From: Bacillota bacterium
GTDB taxonomy: Bacteria; Bacillota; Clostridia; Clostridiales; Clostridiaceae
DNA: 5,339 nucleotides
Direction of reading: 5' to 3'
Assembly (NCBI GenBank): GCA_030706015.1
Contig: JAUZPI010000163.1
Coordinates: 1 to 5,339 of the forward strand
Positions 1 through 5,339 of this stretch are shown here, piece by piece. The notes under the pieces are model-generated. The model saw only the letters and a list, made by a program, of their open reading frames with translations, ran no database searches and was not told the DNA's origin. Positions within the stretch are counted from its first letter, which is position 1, and every line of letters begins with the position of its first letter. The position numbers were made by a program, and so were the translations under genes.

Positions 1-3000
1 ATAAGAGTATTATCCGTTATTTGAAGTGTAAACATAGTATTAAACAATGGAACATTTTTCTCCAATTTTCCATTAATCTCAAGCTTGTCTATAAGTTTTT
101 CATATGGGTACTCTTGATTTTCGTAGGCCTTAATGGAGCTTTCTTTTACCTCTGAAAGAAAAGTTTTAAATGATTTTTTAGCCTCAGGATAATTCCTTAA
201 CGCTAACGAATTTACAAACATTCCAATGATATCTTGAACATCTTTATCAATTCTTCCAGAAATAGGTGACCCAATAATTATATCCTCCTGCTTAGAATGC
301 TTAGAAAGAAGTATATTAAAGGCTGCTAATAACACCATAAACAACGTTGCATTTGTTTGTGAAACATAACGATTTATTTCATCAGTAAGTTTATGTTCTA
401 GATAAAATATTAATGTATCTCCCTGAGTACTTGTTTTATCAGGTCTTGGAAAGTCTAATGGTAATTTAAGAGGAGATACTTTATCTTTAAATATATCTAA
501 CCAATACTCTTCTTGCACTTTTATATGTTTCGCTTCTAAACGTTCATTTTGCCATTTTGCAAAATCTCTAAATTGAATCTTTAAATCTGTGAAATTTCTT
601 CCCTCATAAAAACCGATAAACTCATTTACTAGAATAGGCATGGAAAATCCGTCAGCTATAATATGATGTAAATTTATCATTAGTAAATGCTTGTTACTAT
701 TTATTTCTACCAGCGATGCACGAATTAAAGGAGTCTTACTTAAATTAAAAGGTTTTGTAAAGTTTTGTATTAAGTTATTTAATTCTTCTTCACAACCTTT
801 TAATTTTTCCATACTAAAATCAATATTTTTTTCTATTCTTTGTACAATCTTGCCTTCAATAACGTGAAATGAGGTTCGTAAGGTTTCATGTCTGCTTATA
901 ATTTTACTAAAGGCATCCTCCATTTTATCCTTATCTAAAGCCCCTTCTATCATAAAAAATAACGGAATATTATAAGCAGTATCTTTTCTGTTAAACTTAT
1001 TTACTACGAACATTCTTTTTTGAGAAGAAGAGGTATCATAATACTCACTATCTTCTAATTTTAATATTGATGAGTCAGCTGTAGTTTTAGTATCAGTATT
1101 TAAATACTCCGTATCGATATAAAATGATATTTTTTCTATACTTGGATATTTAAATAGATCCGTTGTTTCAATTTTTATATTCATAGACTTGCTAACTGTA
1201 TTAGCTATATTAAGTGCTATAATAGAGTCTCCGCCAATTTCATAAAAATCAGAATTAACATCAATACTGTGGAATCCTAAAACACTTCCCCAAATTTGCC
1301 CCATAGTCATTTCTGTTTCAGAATATTCACCATTTGCTCTGCCCTGTAATTCAATTTTTCTAATTTCATCTACTGCTTTATTTCCAGTACCTTGTAAGTT
1401 TGATTTTTTTAACACTCCGCTGTCATGCGGTAAGTTTAACCAATGCCTTTCCTTTAAAAACGGATAAGTAGGTATACTAATTCTTTTTCTGCTGTCCCCT
1501 TCATATAATTTGTTCCAATCTAAATCAATTCCTTTACCATAATACTGACCTAACTCAGTAAGGAGCATTAAATCTAGTTTTCCACCTTCGATGAATTCAT
1601 CAATCTTTTGACTTGCTAATCTCTTTAATTCTCCTTTCTGTATTTCAGAAAATCGTTCATAACTGTCCCCGTTATAAGTCAATGTTTTAAGCTTTTTCTT
1701 AAAGTCATCCTTATCCTTACCCACTACAAATACTCTATGCTCACAATGACGTCTGCCTGTATTAGCTGTGTAGCAGAAATCATCTAAATTACAATTCTCA
1801 TTTTTATCAACAAAAGCTTTATATTTAGTTATTAAATCCTTTAAGGAATCTTTATTTTTCGCTGAAATAGCTAATATAATTGGTTTTTCAACTTCAATTG
1901 TATTTTCCTTACTTACTGGTGCTTCTTCTATAACAACATGACTATTAGTACCACTAAAACCAAAAGAACTTACGCCCGCCCTTCTTGGCACATCTCCCTT
2001 TTCCCAAACATTTAATTTATCATTAAAATATACAGGAGAATTTTTGAAATCTATAAATTTACTAGGTTCTTCAAAATTAATGCTTGGTGGTATTACACCA
2101 TGTTTCATAGCCATTACTACCTTTATTAAAGAAGCCATTCCTGACGCACCAACAGTATGTCCTATATTAGGCTTTACAGTACCTACTCCACAAAACTGCT
2201 TTTTATCTGTATATCTTCTAAATGCATTAGTAATACCTTTAATTTCTATAGGATCACCTAGTACTGTGCCTGTTCCCTGTGTTTCAATATAGGATATGGT
2301 TTCAGGATTAATACCAGCCTTCTTCCAAGCCTTTAGTATTAATTTTTCTTGTGCATCGGCATTAGGAGCGGCTATTCCATTAGATGCTCCATTATTATTT
2401 ATTGCACTACCCTTTATAACTGCATAAATATTATCTCTATCCTCAATAGCTTTATTTAGAGGCTTTAAGACTATAGCTGATACGCCTTCTCCCCAAACTG
2501 TTCCTTTTGCATTTTTATCAAAGACCCTTACTTTAGGAGTATTTGAGGATATGTCATTCATCATTCCAATATCCGTTGGACACATAAATAGATTTGCTCC
2601 ACCAGCTATTGCCATAGTGCAATTCTTATTGTTTAATGCCTCACATGCCAAATGTACTGAAACTAAGGAAGAAGAACATGCAGTGTCTATAACCATATTA
2701 GGACCTCTTAAGTCAAAAATATAGGCTGCTCGACTTGCTAAAATACCTGAAGAGGTTCCAGTGGTGGCAAGCATGTCTGAATGATCATTTATTAATGCAG
2801 AATATGACGCTCTAAACTCGCTGCTATGTTCATTTCCTACATAGATTCCTGCTTCTGATCCAGATAATTTATCTCCTCCATAACCAGCATCCTCCATAGC
2901 CTCGTATACTGTCTCTAAAAATAATCTTTGCTTAGGATCCATTAAACTTGCTTCCTTGGGTGAAATTCTAAAAAATGCTGCATCAAATTTATCTGTCTCC

Positions 3001-3314
3001 TCCAAAAAACCTGCTTTTAAATAAAGTGGTTCCTGATCTTTACCAGAATTCTGTCTAAATGGTTCTATATTCTTTCTTCTACTTTCAGGAAAATCACCAA
3101 TACTACAAAATCCATTGGACAGATTATTGAAATACTCTTCCTTATTATCTGCCTTTGAATAACGGCAGGACATTCCAATAATAGCTATATCGTTATTTTC
3201 TTTTTTAGTAGCATTTACAAGCTCCTTTAAAATTAAAAGAGCCATATCCTTTTCCATTTTCCCATCTTTCACTTGCTGTAATACATATCTATTTACCACA
3301 TTAATATTGTCCAT
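1..3314 (-). CDS. Hybrid polyketide synthase / nonribosomal peptide synthetase, KS-carrier-C (AT-less), C-terminus beyond window
   Basis: Cytosolic assembly-line enzyme, open for 1104 codons from ATG 3314 and running off the left edge. Seen in order: a short charged, probably helical N-terminal segment (about 6-33); a ketosynthase (about 42-466) with DTACSSS (Cys213), ETQGTGT (Gln346 where His is usual), NIGH (His386) and the closing GVSSFGFSGTNSHVV; a linker (467-626) ending in IPTYPFLKERHW, typical of the region after KS domains in trans-AT systems; a carrier domain (about 665-733) with GGDS and phosphopantetheine Ser697; and a condensation domain from about 757 with RHETLRTSF (808-816), HHIIADG (883-889, catalytic His884), FRDFAKWQ (915-922), IGMFVNSLALR (1030-1040), NQEYPYE (1066-1072) and PLFNTMFTLQ (1089-1098). 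No AT, KR, DH, ER or adenylation domain lies in the visible part. From family knowledge, the C domain would join the carrier-bound acyl chain to an amino acid on a downstream PCP; its motifs look LCL-like. Adenylation and further domains probably follow outside the window. The start is supported by a Shine-Dalgarno 8 bases upstream. Family and domain calls are firm; the product is unknown. Confidence 0.95.
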   Translation of the reverse strand, partial: MDNINVVNRYVLQQVKDGKMEKDMALLILKELVNATKKENNDIAIIGMSCRYSKADNKEEYFNNLSNGFCSIGDFPESRRKNIEPFRQNSGKDQEPLYLKAGFLEETDKFDAAFFRISPKEASLMDPKQRLFLETVYEAMEDAGYGGDKLSGSEAGIYVGNEHSSEFRASYSALINDHSDMLATTGTSSGILASRAAYIFDLRGPNMVIDTACSSSLVSVHLACEALNNKNCTMAIAGGANLFMCPTDIGMMNDISSNTPKVRVFDKNAKGTVWGEGVSAIVLKPLNKAIEDRDNIYAVIKGSAINNNGASNGIAAPNADAQEKLILKAWKKAGINPETISYIETQGTGTVLGDPIEIKGITNAFRRYTDKKQFCGVGTVKPNIGHTVGASGMASLIKVVMAMKHGVIPPSINFEEPSKFIDFKNSPVYFNDKLNVWEKGDVPRRAGVSSFGFSGTNSHVVIEEAPVSKENTIEVEKPIILAISAKNKDSLKDLITKYKAFVDKNENCNLDDFCYTANTGRRHCEHRVFVVGKDKDDFKKKLKTLTYNGDSYERFSEIQKGELKRLASQKIDEFIEGGKLDLMLLTELGQYYGKGIDLDWNKLYEGDSRKRISIPTYPFLKERHWLNLPHDSGVLKKSNLQGTGNKAVDEIRKIELQGRANGEYSETEMTMGQIWGSVLGFHSIDVNSDFYEIGGDSIIALNIANTVSKSMNIKIETTDLFKYPSIEKISFYIDTEYLNTDTKTTADSSILKLEDSEYYDTSSSQKRMFVVNKFNRKDTAYNIPLFFMIEGALDKDKMEDAFSKIISRHETLRTSFHVIEGKIVQRIEKNIDFSMEKLKGCEEELNNLIQNFTKPFNLSKTPLIRASLVEINSNKHLLMINLHHIIADGFSMPILVNEFIGFYEGRNFTDLKIQFRDFAKWQNERLEAKHIKVQEEYWLDIFKDKVSPLKLPLDFPRPDKTSTQGDTLIFYLEHKLTDEINRYVSQTNATLFMVLLAAFNILLSKHSKQEDIIIGSPISGRIDKDVQDIIGMFVNSLALRNYPEAKKSFKTFLSEVKESSIKAYENQEYPYEKLIDKLEINGKLEKNVPLFNTMFTLQITDNTL

Positions 3315-3373
3315 AAACACCATCCCTTATAAGTGCAAGCAATTTTTATTGTGCTCACATTCTAAATATTTCA
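3315..3373 (-). other. Short spacer between ABC exporter and PKS-NRPS genes
   Basis: This 59-base gap separates the TAA of the exporter gene from the ATG of the synthase. It contains the synthase ribosome binding site and an imperfect dyad (3333-3358; outer GTG/CAC and inner CAAT/ATTG pairs around AAAA, with mismatches between). There is no GC-rich hairpin followed by a T-run, so no intrinsic terminator is seen. A TATAAG at 3327-3332 has no matching -35 box at 16-18 bases. Read-through from the ABC genes into the synthase is therefore the simplest reading; this is inference. Confidence 0.5.
3323..3328 (-). promoter_or_regulatory. Ribosome binding site of the PKS-NRPS gene
   Basis: On the minus strand AAGGGA lies 8 bases before the ATG at 3314, a near-consensus Shine-Dalgarno at normal spacing. 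It fixes the start of the synthase ahead of the later in-frame ATGs at codons 20 and 24, and keeps the N-terminal helical segment in the protein. Confidence 0.75.
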
Positions 3374-5152
3374 TTAGCTTTCCTTAAATTGTAATTCATA
3401 AAGACCTCTATAGATTCCGTTTTGTTTAATTAATTCATTATGCTTTCCTTGTTCAACTATAGTTCCTTTATCTATAACATATATAACATCTGCATTTTGA
3501 ACGGTAGACATTCTATGAGCTATGGCAAGTATTGTGCGCTGCTGCATTAATTTATTCAAAGCAGCCTGTACTTTTCGTTCACTTTGTGAATCTAATGCTG
3601 AAGTGGCTTCATCCAAAATTATTATAGGTCTAGCTGTTAATATAGCTCTAGCAATAGCGATTCTCTGCTTTTGTCCTCCAGATAATCTTGCGCCGCGCTC
3701 TCCAACCACTGTATTGTACCCCTCTGGCATCTCTTTAATAAATTCATCACAATTAGCAGCCTTTGAGGCAGCAATAATCTCTTCCATGGAAGCATTCTCA
3801 CCACCGTATCTTATATTTTCTTCAACAGTACCATCAAACATATATGGATCTTGAGGAATATAAGCTATCATGTTTCTTAAATCCTTTAGCTTATAACTAC
3901 CCATGGCGCGTCCATCAATAGATATGTTACCTTTATTCATATTATAGAAACCTAATATAAGCTTTATAATGGTACTTTTTCCGCCGCCGCTTGAACCAAC
4001 TAAAGCAGCAAATTGCCCCTTCCTCACCAGCATATTGATATTGTTTAATACTTTTACATTATTGCCATAAGAAAATTCACCATTTTCTATATTTATCATC
4101 TCTTCTTCTTGTTTACCTGCCGGAAGCACATTGTTTCTTTCAGCTTCTATGGGTTCATTTAAAAATTCCATTACCCTTGAAGCCCCTGCAAGAGAATTTT
4201 GAAGCTTACCGAATAAACTACCTAATTGCTTAATCATGGAACTTACATTTCCTAATAGATTTATTAAAGCAACCAGAGTACCAAATTCAACTTGCCCTAT
4301 GGACACTAGGAAAGCTCCTACTGCAAATATTCCAGCAAAATTTATCCAGCTAATTAGTACATTACAGCTATCTAACAATGAACTTTTTTTAACTCGTTTC
4401 ATAGAATTTGAATAAACTGCATCATTTTTTTCATCAATATGCTTAGAAACTATATTTTCCATAGAAGATATCTTAATAATGCTAAAGCCACCTAAGATAT
4501 CTACCATTGATTCTGTTAAGTGTCCCATGCTTTCTTGAATCTTTTTACTTAAGATATTTATTTCCTTGGCAAACCTGGCATTTATAACATATGATAGTAC
4601 CCCAATTAATATAAGAACTAAACCTATTCTCCAATCCAATACAAACATAGTTACTGCGGAGCCAATACCTGAAATAAGTGCATACACTATACCTCTTAAT
4701 GTATCTCCATAGGCAGATTCCATTTGAAATAAATCACTTGCCATTCTAGATATTATGTCTCCACTGTGAGTTTTTTCAAAATATGCTATAGGCAATTTGG
4801 GGATTTTATCGAACATTTTAAGTCTTATATTGGAAATATTTTTTTGCACAGTACCATAAAACATAAAACCAAATATCACAAATAAAACACTGACTAAAAG
4901 TACTTCAGAGCCAATCATAATAAGACCCTTTTTTATTAACGCCTTATCCCCTTTTATTGCTGCATTAATGAGAATCTTCATTACTATAGGTAAAACGATA
5001 ACTATACTTGCTTCCACTGCACTATGTCCTATGAGTCCTATGAAATAAGTAGCTAATCTTGGTTTCATATACTTAAACATGCTAATAAATTCTTTTCTAC
5101 TTGATTTATTAATGATAGTTACCCCCTTTTTAAGCACTTTGCTCATCAGCAT
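3374..5152 (-). CDS. ABC exporter half-transporter (fused membrane and ATPase domains, MsbA/LmrA type)
   Basis: Membrane-bound, ATP-driven exporter subunit of 592 residues, the normal length for a half-transporter. The N-terminal part (about 30-310) is a six-helix exporter membrane domain, with hydrophobic stretches near 35-60, 76-99, 155-171, 176-193, 265-285 and 288-300. The C-terminal ATPase domain (about 352-585) has every canonical element: A-loop Tyr362, Walker A GSSGGGKST (386-394), Q-loop Gln434, signature LSGGQ (490-494), Walker B IIILD (510-514) with catalytic Glu515, D-loop SALD and H-switch His546. It should therefore be ATPase-competent. The preceding gene encodes another ABC exporter, so the two probably form a heterodimer; homodimers are also possible. 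Position just upstream of a PKS-NRPS gene suggests export of, or protection from, that product, but the substrate cannot be read from sequence. The start is uncertain: ATG 5152 and ATG 5146 both lie inside the previous gene without a good Shine-Dalgarno, whereas a strong one sits just after that gene's stop. Confidence 0.95.
   Translation of the reverse strand: MLMSKVLKKGVTIINKSSRKEFISMFKYMKPRLATYFIGLIGHSAVEASIVIVLPIVMKILINAAIKGDKALIKKGLIMIGSEVLLVSVLFVIFGFMFYGTVQKNISNIRLKMFDKIPKLPIAYFEKTHSGDIISRMASDLFQMESAYGDTLRGIVYALISGIGSAVTMFVLDWRIGLVLILIGVLSYVINARFAKEINILSKKIQESMGHLTESMVDILGGFSIIKISSMENIVSKHIDEKNDAVYSNSMKRVKKSSLLDSCNVLISWINFAGIFAVGAFLVSIGQVEFGTLVALINLLGNVSSMIKQLGSLFGKLQNSLAGASRVMEFLNEPIEAERNNVLPAGKQEEEMINIENGEFSYGNNVKVLNNINMLVRKGQFAALVGSSGGGKSTIIKLILGFYNMNKGNISIDGRAMGSYKLKDLRNMIAYIPQDPYMFDGTVEENIRYGGENASMEEIIAASKAANCDEFIKEMPEGYNTVVGERGARLSGGQKQRIAIARAILTARPIIILDEATSALDSQSERKVQAALNKLMQQRTILAIAHRMSTVQNADVIYVIDKGTIVEQGKHNELIKQNGIYRGLYELQFKES
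5122..5128 (-). promoter_or_regulatory. Shine-Dalgarno-like AAGGGGG inside the 5' end of the ABC exporter gene
   Basis: On the minus strand AAGGGGG begins two bases after the TAA (5132-5130) of the upstream ABC gene. It resembles AAGGAGG with one G in place of A. It lies 8 bases before an in-frame ATT (codon 14 of the 592-residue reading, at 5113) and 5 bases before an in-frame ATC, but has no ATG at suitable spacing; the next in-frame ATG is at 5080, about 41 bases on. It either marks a rare non-AUG start or is a chance match coding for Lys-Lys-Gly-Val. Confidence 0.35.
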
Positions 5153-5339
5153 TTGTATTAAACTGCTTTAAAAAAAGCTGCTTATAAATGCTATCTTCAT
5201 TCATCAGCTTTTCATGGCTACCTTTTTCAATTATTCGGCCCTTGTCCATTACCATTATTTCATTAACATTTTTAATTGTAGATAAGCGATGAGCTATCAC
5301 AAGAACAGATTTGTCCTTTGTAATACGATCTAAAGCTTG
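5130..5339 (-). CDS. ABC exporter, C-terminal end of nucleotide-binding domain (5' part beyond window)
   Basis: The last 69 codons of an ABC ATPase domain, ending in TAA at 5132-5130 and open at the right edge. The visible part has the H-switch IAHRLST followed by the usual tail of exporter ATPase domains (VMDKGRIIEKGSHEKLM, then YKQLF), closely parallel to the end of the next gene (IAHRMST, VIDKGTIVEQGKHNELI). Walker A, signature and Walker B would lie outside the window, so its catalytic state cannot be judged beyond the intact H-switch histidine. The terminal residues NTNADEQSA are unlike the tail of the neighbour. It overlaps the annotated start of the following ABC gene by 23 bases in a different frame, which suggests translational coupling and a paired, probably heterodimeric exporter. 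That its missing N-terminal part carries a membrane domain is inferred from this pairing. Confidence 0.92.
   Translation of the reverse strand, partial: QALDRITKDKSVLVIAHRLSTIKNVNEIMVMDKGRIIEKGSHEKLMNEDSIYKQLFLKQFNTNADEQSA

Noticed and set aside
467..1377. Possible frameshift or missing domain in the synthase, since it does not appear as a closed open reading frame
   Set aside because: Reading the minus strand codon by codon from 3314 to the left edge gave one uninterrupted frame. The gene simply has no stop within the window.
1390..1915. Acyltransferase remnant between KS and carrier
   Set aside because: No GHSxG active-site motif is present, and the length and the IPTYPF ending fit a normal post-KS linker of AT-less modules.
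2044..2292. 82-codon open frame on the plus strand
   Set aside because: It lies antisense inside the conserved ketosynthase coding region; its composition is explained by that gene, and it matches no family I recognise.
3327..3332. TATAAG as a -10 promoter element for the synthase
   Set aside because: No -35-like hexamer lies at normal spacing, and the site overlaps the ribosome binding site, leaving almost no leader.
3522..3854. 110-codon open frame on the plus strand
   Set aside because: It is the antisense shadow of the ABC ATPase domain (signature and Walker B region of the minus-strand gene).
1..5339. CRISPR arrays, tRNA or rRNA genes, insertion sequences, tandem repeats
   Set aside because: None seen on either strand; the window is nearly all coding apart from the 59-base gap.

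Overview
The window is strongly AT-rich. Its codon use (AGA, ATA, TTA and AAT/AAA heavy) and protein sequences fit a low-G+C Firmicute, most likely Clostridium or a close relative; this taxonomic call is inference from composition and protein character. All genes lie on the minus strand, so the biological order runs from the right edge to the left. The window looks like the export/assembly-line junction of a secondary-metabolite (polyketide/nonribosomal peptide) cluster.

Layout in the direction of transcription: (1) 5339-5130, the last 69 codons of an ABC exporter nucleotide-binding domain, cut by the window edge. (2) 5152-3374, a complete 592-residue ABC exporter half-transporter (membrane domain plus ATPase domain), whose predicted start overlaps the end of gene 1 by 23 bases. 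(3) A 59-base gap with a clear Shine-Dalgarno. (4) 3314-1, the first 1104 codons of a hybrid PKS-NRPS megaenzyme that continues beyond the window. It has a short N-terminal helical segment, a ketosynthase, a post-KS linker with no acyltransferase, a carrier domain (GGDS motif, Ser697) and most of a condensation domain (motifs C1-C7 seen; HHIIADG at 883-889).

The two ABC genes probably form a heterodimeric exporter for the product, or give self-protection against it. They appear to be co-transcribed with the synthase: same strand, overlap or short gap, no terminator or convincing promoter between them. The PKS module carries no AT, KR, DH or ER, so it must be charged, if at all, by a separate trans-acting AT encoded elsewhere.

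The most notable single observation is that the first catalytic histidine of the ketosynthase (the His of the usual [A/T]HGTGT motif) is replaced by Gln346 (ETQGTGT), while the active-site Cys213 and the second His386 remain. That pattern suggests a non-elongating or altered ketosynthase handing an acyl chain to the condensation domain through the carrier. I read the whole reverse-strand frame from 3314 to 1 and found no stop or frameshift.
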